Part shown: in pieces, positions 35,351 through 47,620 of the stretch
How positions within the stretch are numbered: the stretch's first letter is position 1
How the letters are laid out: each line of letters begins with the position of its first letter
Source: Dipteris shenzhenensis
Lineage: Eukaryota > Polypodiophyta > Polypodiopsida > Gleicheniales
NCBI GenBank assembly: GCA_047967505.1
Contig: CM106541.1
DNA length: 64,000 nt
Strand: one strand, 5' to 3'
Notes under the pieces: model-generated
Told to the model about the DNA's origin: nothing
The model's database searches: none
Seen by the model: only the letters and a program-made list of their open reading frames with translations
Program-made: the position numbers and the translations under genes

Positions 35351-35760
35351 GACACAATACAAAGTCTGAACACGAGGTCTTTTCGATCCCACGGGCAAGA
35401 CATAATACAGTGCCAAGCAATCATAGGAGCAAAAATACTATGCCTCCAAGAGACACACGTAGAACAAGGGGACAACCTCAGTCTGCAGGGTTTAGTACAC
35501 ATCGACAACAGAAGGGACAGGCCTAGCAATGTACCACAAGCCAGGCATTAGCATCGTACACACAACAAGCATATACCGAGATGGCTGCAATTGCCTACTC
35601 ACGGTTTTCCAAACACACATAGGTGCATTACAGACCCAACAACAATATACGAAAGTACTATTGACAACTTATGGAAAAGCACAATAGCACCATACAACTC
35701 ACACGAAATGTACTTCACGTACTGGTCCATCGATCACTCGCTCATCTACGCCTCCATGTC
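35351..35760 (+). pseudogene. AP-endonuclease-like (EEP) domain following the helicase
   Basis: From 35351 one frame reads IQSLNTRSFRSHGQDIIQCQ, then A-K-I-L-C-L-Q-E-T-H-V-E-Q, about 60 residues without a stop. The L-N-x-R-S-x-x-x-H-x-x-D-I ... I-L-C-L-Q-E-T-H pattern is the N-terminal half of endonuclease/exonuclease/phosphatase domains; Q-E-T holds the metal-binding glutamate. At about 35736 a further frame gives I-D-H-S-L-I-Y-A, resembling the S-D-H catalytic end. About 40 residues after the helicase end, it fits the helicase-endonuclease order of Helentrons and related PIF1 fusions. Decayed by frameshifts in the middle. Confidence 0.65.
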
Positions 35761-35804
35761 ATGAACACGCATTAAAGCAAACTAGGGTGCGGTAGGCTAC
35801 CTAA

Positions 35805-36146
35805 GAGTCCATTCCCACGTATGGCCAAACTAGCAAAAATCTGGAAAATGCCAGCGCTGCTTCGTTCCCACAAAATGTCCCATAAATATAGGGGCCAAAA
35901 CGCAGCGCTGCAATGCTCTGTTGGAGATGAAAATTTTCAATCTCCAAGTGAGCATTACGGGGCTTGCCATATTCTTGGCATGTCTGAGAAAGTGTAGGTC
36001 GCTCTTATTGGTGGAGAGGAACCCATGACGTCCCCAAGACATAAACCTCTGCTAGAGAGCTGTATGTTGTGTTGATTCCCATGATATGCCTACCCTGCTA
36101 TGTTTGTGGCATTTCCACTAGCTTGAGCATACGTGGGAATGTGCTC
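35805..36146. mobile_element. 342-bp MITE, PIF/Harbinger (Tourist)-like
   Basis: Terminal inverted repeats GAGTCCATTCCCACGTATGG and, reversed, GAGCACATTCCCACGTATGC, with further partial complementarity for another 25-30 bp ('caa.ctag', 'aaatgcca'). Both ends are flanked by TAA (35802-35804, 36147-36149), the 3-bp TWA target duplication of Harbinger elements. No coding capacity; the minus-strand frame at 35830-36042 is spurious. Confidence 0.7.
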
Positions 36147-36559
36147 TAAGGGACCGCCTAAGGGGAATAAATGAAGAGAGTAATCTATACGATGTTGATT
36201 AACAATGAAGAAAGGATGACATGCGGGTGTGTGAAAAATACCTGACTATGAACTAAGATGACAATAGCAGACCAAATGGCGTATGTGTTTAAGCATTCCT
36301 TGCTTGAGAACACCTCGGCACACAAATAGAAAAAGAAGAATTTAGAATATGTAAAAGCAACAGCAAACAATGGAAAACATATATATATATAGATATGTAT
36401 ATATTTTATATAACCACACATAGTGTGGGCAGGGAGGCGGCGCGCTTCCTTCCCCAAATAGTTATAATCCGAGGGAACGGGCCCTTCCCCGTGCACTGAG
36501 GTTGTAATCGCCAAGAATATTAGTGTTGACAGTGAGTATCGCAAATATGTAAGAGAATG

Positions 36560-38731
36560 ATATATTACCTAAATCTCAATGAGTGTATCTGTAGTCCAAC
36601 TCGAGCATCAGCCAAATTCTTGTCACGATTTCTTCCGTCATTTGTCGTGGAAATCATGTCTCTACCTCCGAAGCAGTTTCTCGATGTGAGTGATGTTGGA
36701 GAGAGAGGGCGGCAGAGCCAACATTAGCTAGGCGATCCAAAGAGTTGAAGTTTGTGAAATATATAGATTTAGAGGCCTTCAAATGCGCTCATGCCTTCCA
36801 TCAAGAGCTTTTCATCCAAAAGCATACTTTTCATCAAGTGTCGTAGGCCTTAGATCAAAATTAAATCCAAGGCTTATATTATGACACGTGGCCCAAGGAG
36901 AGGCCAAGAAACCCAAAATTCGCCATAGGCTACCTACCGTAAAGAATCAATATGTGATAATGAGAATCCTCTTACCATTATGCATCTTTGCTAAGGCCTC
37001 ATTGAACTCTTGTCTCTCCATAGCTTCCAGGCAGTACTTCAGCCAATAATATGCAATCCGAGAAACACACTTGCGTGAACTAAGTCGAGACTGAATCGAA
37101 GCTGAGTAGTTACAAATACAAATTAGATCTCTTTAATGCAAGAAGAGCTTTGTCCAATATACTAGTTCACTAATTGAGCTCTTATCGAGACTACTATAAT
37201 AAGGCACTAACCAACATTGCAACATTGATGAGGCATAACAAAATAGGTGTGTAGGCGCTGTGTTGCATATAAGCGAGCAATTCTAAAGTCCCTATCACCA
37301 AATAGAAGGTTGCTGCTACACTGACCTGATTGCCGGCAAAAGAGCTATTCCAAGCCATTAATGTGCTCTTGGAGTTCTTGCAATAAGGACACGATCTCCG
37401 TTCACGTAGCCAAGGAGCCACACAATGGACATGAAAACCAGATGCTATCGATATCGACCTATCAATCAAAGCTTGATCAACGCCAGGGTACACATCGATG
37501 GTGTTTGGAAAATATTCTCTTGTAACAATCCAAAATACAAGATTTGTTGCCATTACGAGATATTGCTTTCCAATCGAAAACAAAAATTTAGAATCTTACT
37601 TTGTTGGGGACATCGAGATATACCTCAGCGACCTTTAGCTCGCCCTTTGATATAATCAAGACATTTGAGAAGCCACCCGCTTCCATTTCCTTCAACTCTC
37701 CGATAAGACCTTCACAAAGAGTCCTCCCACCTCTCTCAATCATTCAAAATTCACCTAGACACACCCTACTACCTAGCTGCAGAGTCGAACATCCTGAAAA
37801 GGAAAATCAAAGTCTTCACAGCTCTCCCGATGCTCAACGTGCTTTGTGGTTATGCTATTTCAACTGTCTTAGCCTCAAAGCACAATTCCACAGGCAACTT
37901 CAAGGGTAGCCAAGCTGGCACGCTCAATCCGTTCCTAGCACCCTACTACGTGCATTGACCATTGATATTAGCTTAACCATGATAACCATCCTCCATCATC
38001 ATGTCCTTAGCAACTCCTCAAGGCTCACATTCGTTGCTATTGTTGGTAGCGACAAAAATGTGTAGGTTGAGCTTCCACTGCCAAAAGTGTGCCCATCTCA
38101 CTGTGAACAGGAATCCCTCGCGAGATTTTGATTGATCGCGTCGGTATACATGATTTTGTTCTATCTCGCCCACTACCCCACTGTCCACAAAGCGCGATCA
38201 CAAGATATCCCATAAAGCACAATTGGATCTAGATTTTGACTTAAAATCAAGAAAAATGCCTTAAGGCTAAAGAAATCCGTAGGAATCGTTAAAGTAGATG
38301 TCCGTCATCTCAAGAAGAATTTTGAATAGTGATTTTGTCGTGTATGGCAACCAACAGAACACAACATCCACAATGAAAAGCTGGTAGACGAGTCTCCAGT
38401 AGGGGCCATAAGCATGTGCGGGTTGGGCGCACACATAGCCGACTGTGTTGTTCATAGTCAAGCAATTGGACAATGAATCGTCGAACAAGATGCCCCAGGA
38501 GATGTCCAAACTGTAATTCCCACTCCCAAAAGCTATCGTGCCGTTGAAGTAAGTGTTGGGCTCTAGCATAGTGGAGAATTTGCAGACTCCTGGAGATTCT
38601 GTATACCTAGGTCCACTTCCTGCTAGAGTCAATTGTCTCAATCCTGGAGGAAGACTCGCCAAGTAGCAAGACAAGTCTCTCGCAATGAATCGCAAATCTG
38701 ATCTCTCACAATGGAACGCTTCGTCTCTCAA

Positions 38732-38735
<4 letters not shown>
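36560..38735 (-). pseudogene. decayed multi-exon gene, possible membrane protein
   Basis: Several minus-strand exon-like stretches share a direction. 38735-38267 encodes about 155 residues with three N-glycosylation sequons (N-G-T, N-Y-S, N-N-T) and a hydrophobic helix (LVYQLFIVDVVFCWLP). 37743-37600 reads I-E-R-G-G-R-T-L-C then E-A-G-G-F-S-N-V-L-I-I-S-K and ends at a donor GTAAGA. 37540-37194 has FHVHCVAPWLRERRSCPYCK, like the second half of a RING-H2 finger, then two hydrophobic helices. 36720-36556 is open and ends at donor GTAATA. The R-G-G...A-G-G-F...V-L-I-I block recalls protease-associated domains, so a RMR/GRAIL-like protein is one possibility, but the first half of the RING is absent and order is unproven. 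I do not recognise the whole. Confidence 0.3.

Positions 38736-38771
<36 letters not shown>
38734..38771. repeat. (CT)n microsatellite
   Basis: About 19 units; it produces an Arg-Glu run upstream of the 38.7-kb exon-like frame. Confidence 0.97.
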
Positions 38772-38775
<4 letters not shown>

Positions 38776-38789
38776 TCGCACCTCTTGTC

Positions 38790-41540
38790 ATAGTTGTGAA
38801 CTACAAATAGATGAAGTTGTAAAAAAGCTAAGAGGGTGGAAAAGCATGCCTCCAATAAAAAGGATTCACACCATTAGATTTCACTAGAATCAACGTCTAT
38901 AATTATGACAAGTGGCTTGATAAGGGAAGAGAAAGGGAAAACTTCCCTTTAGGCTGCCTACCGTAAATAAATCACTCCCACAAAATAAAAAGGCAGGCCA
39001 CCTCAAGTACGTTCACCTTGTTGAAAATGATTAACAACTCTTTTTTATTTTTCAGCCGTAGCTCGTCATCCTAAAAATTTGTGACTGGCGTTTGATAGTA
39101 TCGCCAGCTCGGCGTGTGATCATCCATGGCGGGCTTCATCTTAATCCCTCAAGGCAAGAGTCTAATTGAGGTGAGTCATTTGGTAATTGTTCTCTTCGGA
39201 TGGTCTCTGCTCTTCAAATGCATTCTCCCTCTTAACCTGCACCATCACTAGTAACCTTACTTGCTTTAGCCACCTGTTTTCAGTTTTCAGCTCCGCATGA
39301 TCTTGATTACGCCAGCTTCTCTGACAGCATGTTTCTAATTGAGTGTTAACATGAGAATGCAATACGTGTTTGCCAGTTCCCCTGTTTCCAGCAGAGTTCG
39401 TAATCAATAGTATAACCAATATAAACTTATATTTAAGTTTCTGGAATAATATTCTCCTTTTGCATAATTCAAATTATTCACTGATCACTTCCTCTTCGGC
39501 TCCTGAACTGCATCCTGAACTAGTCTTCCGATGAATGGTATCTTGCCCTTGTATTGAGTGGTCCACTTCAGGGGACATGAGCATGCGCCCATGCACACGC
39601 GCACAAACACATATGTATATATATACAGGTGTATGTAGAAAGAAGAAAGGGGGGGGGAGGGTTGGGGTTGTTAAGTTAGCTCTTCATTATTAGATGCGTA
39701 TGAGCTCAATAAGTAGTTTTATAGTGCCAGTTTCGGTTAACACATGAACCACCTAGACTTGTCGATTGGCGTAGCCTATTTGGTGATCTGGTCGCTAAAC
39801 TTGGCTTCCCTAATGGGTTGCCCTCTTGATCGCTCTACGTTGTAGATTGTCGGCTGAGAGAGAGAGAGAGATAGGGCTCGGAAAGAAAACAAGAAAAGGA
39901 CCTAAGTTGGTGCAGTATTGTGGACAAGGATAAAAGGTTTCTAAAGTAGTTCCTCATCGCCTTGAGCACTCGTTGACTTTGAGCAGAAGGAAATGTCACA
40001 TAAATAATCTGTATGATGACAAGGCATGCTAAACACTGCTACATAGGATACAATAGGGGATACCTCCATTTGTGAGCCCCCAATCATGGGATCTTCGAAA
40101 CCAGTACATGGTCATCATGGACGTCTTCAAAGGGACAAGGCAAGCGAAGTGTTAGGCTAGGCTACTCCATCAAACAATGCATCCTCAGGATGGAAGGCAT
40201 AGGGCCCTTGAGCAGCGGGGCAGCCAGCAGCCACGACAGCAAGCACAGCTATGGTGGCCAGGCAACCAGCACCAGGAATGGCCACCAGCAATCCATCTTA
40301 TGCGTGCGCAGCTGGCCAACCTGCTTGTTTACAGCACGTCTCCATATGCACACATGTTTGAATGTTGTTTAAAGCTTCCCTCCATATAATCAAAAGTAGT
40401 TAAATTGGATAAGCATGTTTTAATGTGCATATAGCATGTGTGAGCGTATATTCCATATGCATGCATCTTTGGATGTTAATTTACAGGTTTCATGTGTATA
40501 TTAAGAAATTAATTAATTTGATAAGCATGGTTTAAATCCCCTCATGTATGTAAATGGCATGTAAGTTCTTCAACTTGAACAAATTTCATACATCAACTAA
40601 AGTGCTGTTACATGTTATAAGATGACCCCCTTGTTCTATCTATCCGTACGAAGGTATATGTATATATATATATATATCTTTGCCAACTAATTCCTCCAAG
40701 TCACTATTTCCACATGAAGAAATGACATTGTCACATTTGGAGGTTGAGTGTATCATGCTGGAAGGCCCCTTGAGGGTCTTCTATACCTTGTAAGTCTGAA
40801 AATCCAGCTTAAATGAGATTAGTGTTAGTATTTGATGTGACATTGGCTTTGTGCTGGGAAATGTGGCTGCGCTAGTGTCGTAGTAGATAACCTAGATCCT
40901 CCTCACCTTCACTCTCTTGACTCTCTCCCCATGATGCTCCAAAAAACTTAAGATGCACCTCCTCCTCCCTCTGACCCACATCCTCCTTCTCCCTTGCATC
41001 AGCCTTTCCATTCCTCATGAGTTTTCAATCTGGCCTTCCCCTATGTCCACACGAGCTCCCATTCACACAACTTGATCTCTCTTATTTATATGTGTCTCTG
41101 CCACCTACCGCTATCCCTCCTGCTGCTGCTCTCCCCCCCCCGCCTTTCCCCTCCCTTCTACGACCCCCTAGACTTCTTCTGAGGCCCTTTCAGGGGTATT
41201 GAGCTCTTTACTTACTAGGATGGTCACTTTTTGAGGAGTTCTAGTGCCTTGCTTCCTCAAATATTCTCGAGGCTCCTATTGGTTTCCCTCACACATCAAA
41301 AATCATGCTCATCACTCTCCAGTCAGATAAGGGTGTGTTATATGTTTTAGTTGGTGTCCAATAGCACTCCCTCATGTGCTTCTCCCTTGTAATGTTGCGT
41401 CTCTTCACAAAACACATTCACTTGCTTGGTAGTTCATGTATTACATATCTTTATTTTTTGAAATTTCAAGTTTTTTAAAATTAGGATGTTTGTCAAAAGG
41501 ATGCATATGCTTTCCTACTATTCAGTTAGGTACAAGTTGG
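38790..41540. other. no gene seen
   Basis: Mixed AT-rich sequence with short (TA)n at 40661-40678 and pyrimidine-rich tracts at 40900-41180. No protein motif recognised; the proline-rich frame at 41017-41202 reflects the C-rich tract. Confidence 0.5.
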
Positions 41541-42120
41541 CTAGGGTCTGGCATTTGAGTGTGGACCCTCATTGCAGGGGTTACGGGCATTAGTGTCCCA
41601 CAAGTTGAGACGTATGTCTGTATGAGAAACACAAAGACCACACCCCATCTGAGTGCCTAAACACAGGACTATTAACTTCATCATCTGTAAGCCTAGGGAG
41701 GTTAATAAACAGTTTTTGAGCTGATCTTCGCCTTTGTATATGTTGAACTTGAACAGCTTGTCTCCAAGCTTAATATTTGGCTTGAAGGACACTTCTTCTT
41801 TTATACCTCGAAGGAGACGGGCTGCAATTTCGTTTTCTTCCTTTTGAAAGAGAGGCAGTTATTGACTTACCCTTACAGAATCTGAAATGTCTGGACGGTA
41901 TCTTCCTTCGGATGGAGGCCCGAGTTCAACCTTGGTTAACTTCATGAACATGATTCTACTGGGCTATACTAGTCAGGATGTTACTCAACTCCTTGAGACT
42001 AGGAGACAGATGGGGACCATGACTAGCCATGATGGCCGGTTGACTCAATGAGAAGGAGGACTAATCTCAATAAGGGAGCAGAGAGATTTTATGATCACTA
42101 TCCTAAGCTTTGATACCAAT
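41540..42120 (-). mobile_element. 5' part of an unidentified LTR retroelement (relic)
   Basis: On the minus strand, ...TTTCA at 42120 is followed by T and TGGTATCAAAGC (42118-42107), an iMet primer site with one mismatch, as at an LTR-leader junction. Downstream the strand has coding-like pieces: M-A-S-H-G-P-H-L-S-P from 42031, L-T-K-V-E-L-G-P-P-S-E-G-R-Y (about 41940-41875), then E-N-E-I-A-A-R-L-L-R-G-I-K and KLGDKLFKFNIYKGEDQLKN (about 41860-41695). They may be gag of this element or exons of an unrelated gene. No second LTR was seen. Confidence 0.3.
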
Positions 42121-42826
42121 GAAACCTCTCAGTGCTTGCTTAAGGCAGAAGGGGAGAGATCATTATGTGATTTACTTACCACATCTGAAACCTAAGGAAG
42201 GTTGCCAATGTCCTGCATCAACAGATCAATGAAATGAGCCACACAATGGACGGATAATCTGTTATGACAGGTCCTCCCATATTTTTGCATGATTATCAGT
42301 TACAATTTGGACCAGATTTTGAGGTCCCACCTCCTCTGTTGAAGCCTGAATATGTTAATGAACAAAAGCCCTTGTGATAAAATACTAATGTTAAAAAAAA
42401 TTGCAGCATATAGAAGCTAGAGCTGAAATTTCAGCATATACATTGTAGACTCTAGAGCCAAAATAAATTACTACATATAAACTACAGTGTTATATTCTAG
42501 ATGTGTCTGAAAGGCCTAGTAAGAATACGTCTATGTTTCTCAAAATCATGGTGCTAGCACAACATGGAACTAAGATATTGATCATGTGTCGCTTATGCAC
42601 TCAGCCCATCCATCCGACACAATGGCACATCCATATGTCCTCTAGGTATCTTGCAAGCCTCCAAGCTCGTCCATAATCATGTCCACTTGCCTAGACAATC
42701 GTGAAGTATGGAGTGATTTTGAAGACGTTGGCCATAGAGGACAACCATTATTGCTGCTGGTAAAACAGGGAAGGTGCTTACTAACTATGACTGTTCTAAC
42801 TAACTGAGTGCGGAAGAGTGGAATGC

Positions 42827-42828
<2 letters not shown>

Positions 42829-42857
<29 letters not shown>
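42829..42857. repeat. (GA)n microsatellite
   Basis: About 14 units. Confidence 0.97.
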
Positions 42858-42859
<2 letters not shown>

Positions 42860-43034
42860 AAGAAAGAAAGTCTATTAATGTCCACTCGAGACCAAAAAGG
42901 GCTATGGGACAGCAAGAAACCCTCCAGTACATCTGCTTTAGGGAGGGCACATGGCAGCTCCCAAGGAGTGCAAACACAACCCCCATTATTTAGAGTACCT
43001 ACATAATAGTTTGAGTAAACAGCCATACATCAAT

Positions 43035-43800
43035 TTAAGACTGAGAATCTTTTGGTTTTGATTTAAACTCTCTAATTAGGGCTACCCCTTCACGGTAAAC
43101 TGCCCATTTTCCATCCTTTATGGCAGCCCTGACTTTAGCTAATGCAGCTGCCTTACTCTTGAGTTGAGCTTGTGTAAGCTCGTCTGATATCCATACTTTG
43201 GGACCCTTCAACTTGTAAGATTGTCGAAGAAGCTTGATCCGCATATCTTTTGACTTCAGTGTAAGGATTGCATGACCTTTATAGTGCATAATAGAAGCTG
43301 GCCTGGAGTCGTCATCATCCTACTCATCATCATCTACCCATTCAATGTTGGGCAAGCTTGCTCTAATCTTTGTCAATATTTCACTATATGTGTCCTCCTC
43401 TTTGTACTAATCTTCTGGGAGTCCCCCTATTCGAATATTCAGTGCATTATCACATCTAGCGTCGTGCTCTTTAATCTCTACTTGCTTTGGTGTCCACTTC
43501 CACAGTCACTTCCTTCTTAGCAGTTTGTACTTCAATGTGAACAAGATCTTTGATTGTAGGGTCTAGCTGCGGGGTGGGGGGGAAGCCTTACAAGATTGTA
43601 CAGCCTCATCAATTACTGCCTGCTTACCAGGCCCTTCCAGAATGCGAAGTTGAGCCTTTACTTCTGCCAGTTCCAATCGTAGCTCTCTCATTGCCTGCTG
43701 CAGATAAAAAATCTGATCTTGTTGCCCATGGATGGGTCATTTTGAGCCTTCTTGTTGGTAATTCCGTGCATATGGAGAGGGTGTCATGGTTGCAACTGTA
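43035..43800 (-). pseudogene. LINE ORF1-like protein, broken
   Basis: Minus-strand order, across several frameshifts: a coiled-coil-like stretch LQQAMRELRLELAEVKAQLR (about 43697-43640); N-I-R-I-G-G-L-P-E, the RNP-like motif of L1 ORF1 (about 43440); an acidic stretch; then the open C-terminal frame (43289-43035). That frame has ILTLKSKDMRIKLLRQSYKL and V-W-I-S-D-E-L-T-Q-A-Q-L. This coiled coil, RRM-like, C-terminal domain layout is that of LINE ORF1 RNA chaperones. No ORF2 follows on the minus strand within the next kilobase, so it is a separate copy from the LINE at 47.6-51.5 kb. Confidence 0.6.
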
Positions 43801-44111
43801 GAGGACCGAGTCCTGATGGAGGTTGAAGGAGTTGAACCCCCTAGCTTAACCTAACCTCGGGTTGGGTTGGGGGTAGCCCAACTCAGGGTTAAGGTTAGTG
43901 TGTTTGGGCTGCTAGCCGAGATAATTGTTGGCTGAGGCAAAGGGCTTATCGGTGGAGGGCTGCTGACGGGCTATTCGGAGAGGTACGGATGGAGGTACGG
44001 AGAGAGAGAGAGGGCCTTTGCAGCATATCTAACTGCTTATTCCATAATCTATAGTCCATGGAGCTTCCTTCCCTTAGAAGAAACATGCAATGCTGACATT
44101 ATTGGGTCTAT

Positions 44112-45255
44112 CTATTTGATAGGACCTTTTCTCCTCCCTCTAGTTGGTGGATCTTTGCGGTCGTCGTGCCTTGGTTGAACCACCACTCTTAGGTCGTGTG
44201 GCCCGAATGATAGCATATGTTGGAGTATCTTCCTGACGTACTTTCGGTGTTGGTATGTCATCAACTTTGCATTGGTACACCAAAGTTCTTTTTTGGGAGC
44301 GCCTCTTATTTCCATCTCTTTGAGAAGCTTTTCCAGCTTTCCCCTTTCTATCATTGCTATTTTCTTTTTGGCAACTAGCTTTTCTTCTTCTTCTTCATCT
44401 TCATTGTCCATGAAGACTACATTATTCTTCTTTTGGTGGGCTCATTGATGACCCCCTTGATCGCAATTGCCTTGTGCATAATTCATCGTATGTCCTTGTA
44501 ACTTGTTAGATTTGTGATTTCCATGTTTCTCAACTCTACATCGTCAATGAGGCCACTCAACAACCACAAACGAATGCTGTTTTGTCTCTTGGGGGTAGTC
44601 GGTTGATTGGTTACCATCCTTATTTAGGCGGCAAAGGCATACACCGTGTCTTTGGATTTCTACTTGGTTCTTGAGGTTCAGCATCAAATCTTCCTTGCTG
44701 AACTTGTGTTGAAACCTTTCAAGGAAGGCTTTATGACTTGACATTTGGCTTTCTACAATGATTGTCAAGTATATGGGCACATGCTATGCAACCAAATATG
44801 AGGAGATGCCCACTGTGTGGCTTGTATCCATTTAATGACTCATAAGGTGTCATACCTTGAATCAGTTTGGAAAGAACATCAAGTACTTCTCCATTGTATG
44901 GAATTGCAATATTACCGTCGTTTGCAAGAAGCTTTGTAAATGGAAACGAGGATTTTCACCCTCTCATCCCATGAAATGCAATATTCACATTGGTCTTTCT
45001 TGTGGACTCTTGGTTGAATCTTCAACCTTGCAGGGCTTGCTCTGATCTCTCCCTTGCCTCTTGGAATTCAGTGAGAAATCGCTTCTTGGTCCTTAAAGCC
45101 ATGAGACATCTGGTTTCTCTTTGGAGAGGAGCCTTGACACTCTTGGCCTTCTTTCGCTCCTCCCTCTTTGCTATTCTTGGCGTCATAAGTAGTGTTGCAC
45201 TACTCAGGTTGCCCACTTTCTTCTTTGGCTTGGATTTCGTTGTTGTTAGCGACAA
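44112..45255 (-). pseudogene. composite of LTR-retrotransposon scraps (copia integrase and gag-like)
   Basis: Minus-strand 44880-44761 reads MTPYESLNGYKPHSGHLLIF then G-C, the end of copia integrase (T-P-Y-E-x-x-x-G-x-K-P-x-x-x-H-L-x-x-F-G-C). Immediately downstream (44745-44450), F-L-E-R-F-Q-H-K-F-S-K-E-D-L and, in another frame, LWLLSGLIDDVELRNMEITN resemble a gag capsid. Then 44411-44112 is a Lys/Glu-rich tail. Upstream, 45255-45022 is basic and helical (F-L-T-E-F-Q-E-A-R-E-R). The junction of two element types suggests nested insertions or rearrangement. Confidence 0.5.
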
Positions 45256-45299
45256 GCTTCAGCGCATTTGGTTATTCACTCTTGCCGTTTCTCTTCTCT

Positions 45300-46280
45300 G
45301 CTGATCAGTGGGCCCTTGCATCTCCTTGTGCATTTCTCATTCATTTTGTACTGATTTGCATTACTTGCTTTCTTAGCTTCTGTGATCTTCTTCGGCACAC
45401 TTGGTACCAAGGCGTCCACTTTGTGTACTTGGCCCATAGTATATGTTATCCCTTGGCAAATGCAACAATGTCAAATCCATGAATTCATTGGGTTGCAAGT
45501 AACTTCCCTTCCATAGTTTGATATGGGCTAAGAACTTATCTTCCTAGGTGTAGAGTGTAGTGACGATAGCTTTTTTGATTGGAGAGCCACTTGGGTTACA
45601 TTGCTTCGTAGATGTGCCATGTACTTATGAAACTTTCACACTAGCTTTGTTGCTTCTTGGCATCTTGGCAGTGATTCAGGATTGCACCTCTTCTGGAAGT
45701 CGTTGGTGCCTCTACCTTACTTCCTCCCATCTTGCTCTATCATGAGTACTTGGGGTTTATTTTTCATGCTTGCAGACTCCATCCCACCATCTTTCTTCAT
45801 TCGCATTTTCAACGCAAATATTCCCTAGTAGATTCGCCAAAGTGTTAGTTATGGTTATGGATTGTTGCTAACATGTTGCTTTGTTCTGCTCTGATGTGCA
45901 TACAGATTGCCTACGCTTTGGGCTCCGAAAGGCAAGTAGCCATTCCTATATGGCCTCATGGAAAGATGGATTTAGTGTGCTCACTGCCCCTCATGTAGAG
46001 TGTTCATTTGTTGTAAGGCAATCAATGAAGGAAAGCAAGCTCATATACAATTGCACAATGCACCAATGGCCAAACGGCTCCTTTGTCTTCTTCCATATTT
46101 ACTCATGAACATACACTGATCCTACAACCGCATACTCGGCTCACTCTCTTTTGTAATCTATTATGTCACATTTACTCATGCCACCCGCTAAGTACGTTGC
46201 CAATACCTCAACAACTCGTAGCAATAGCTCTAATGGCTTTAAAGTAATCACACCTCCACAATTGACCACTCATCATCATA

Positions 46281-46316
<36 letters not shown>

Positions 46317-47620
46317 TATTCCATGCTATGTATTTTGCCTCTGATGTAGCCCAACTGCCACTAAAATTCCTCTTTAGACTCAATGGATTCTCACTGAGAC
46401 AGATGGTAGGATTCCTCTGAAATTTTTAGTTGCTCTCACGATTGTTGCGCCATTTTAGTTTCTTCTGAGGCTCTATTGTGGTTTAGTCCACATGCTTCAG
46501 ACTTAATTCATGACTTGATACGGCCTTCATTCGCTTCACCTTCGACATCCCTTCATCGTTGGATCCTCTTGGGGTTTCAACATACACCCAATGGAGACTC
46601 TTGGGTGCTGCTTGAGAGAAATGTGTGGGATCCAAGAGATTGGTTTTGGCTAAGCTAGGGCGGAGAGAATATGAGGCAGTTCCCTTCTCCCACCACTTGC
46701 ATTGGCAGGGCCTTGCAGCTTGCTTCCTCCCTTGGAGCCCATCACAAGAGAGGCATTGGTTGGCAGATGCCGCACAAGGTTCTTAGCAGGTTTGATCATG
46801 CTTTTGGACTAGCCTCATTGAGGAAAATCTCTATTGTTTTGGCTAGTGGCTCATGCATGGTTGGAGCAGATGAGTTGGTACTCATTACTACTATGTACCA
46901 GATTGCACAATACCCATGAACTCTCATAGCTGGCCCGAAATGTGTTTCACGCAGCCCCAAACATATGAAATGTTTCAAAACCAAAAATCATGTTTCGAAA
47001 CCAAAACTCGCGTTTCGGAGCACCTTAAAAAACCCCAAATTGTGAAAACCGCCCCAAAACGTTTGGAATCCAAATTGCGCATTCTGGTGCCCCTAAAAAA
47101 CTTCCAAATCGGAGTACTTAGCATCATTTCATCTTTGAAGATTGAATGGAGGCCTGCAAGCATCTTCTATATTGACGGATGAAGGACTCTGTTGGCTCTA
47201 TAGTCCATCACACTAGTTGTTGGTACCTGCTTTCAAGGTACCCTAGGTAACGGGCTGGGCCTCAATGAAGTACGTAGCAGGGTAGCTAGTTTTCTTCAGC
47301 ACCTTACAGATAGTTGGCATTATAGTGTTAATGTTTTTAATAGATGATCCTTTTCTCTAGGGAAAAAATTGATGTGGAAGCTCGAAAGAGAATGTCGTGC
47401 CTCTAGCCACTTGTGGATCAATGCTCGAGAGACGGGTGGAGTTGATGTGTCTCACTATCATTTTGAGCACCTCTGACTTTTTTTAAATTGAGTCCTTTTC
47501 ACTCTCGCAATGTATGAATCCAGCTCTAGTATTTAGGTCGGAAGAAGCTGTCGTAAGGAGCCCTCTCCTATATTACAGAATATGGGAATGAAACACACCG
47601 AGTTGCTAGGAAGAGAATGA
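45300..47620. other. no gene seen
   Basis: Includes a (CT)n at 46282-46313 and a degenerate repeat at 46940-47120 built from 'ccccaaa', 'gtttcgaaacc' and 'cgtttcgg' words. Open frames are unremarkable. Confidence 0.45.
46282..46313. repeat. (CT)n microsatellite
   Basis: About 16 units. Confidence 0.97.

Noticed and set aside
39162-39419. Minus-strand frame with a coiled-coil-like, charged C-terminus
   Set aside because: Weak helical pattern only, no neighbour support.
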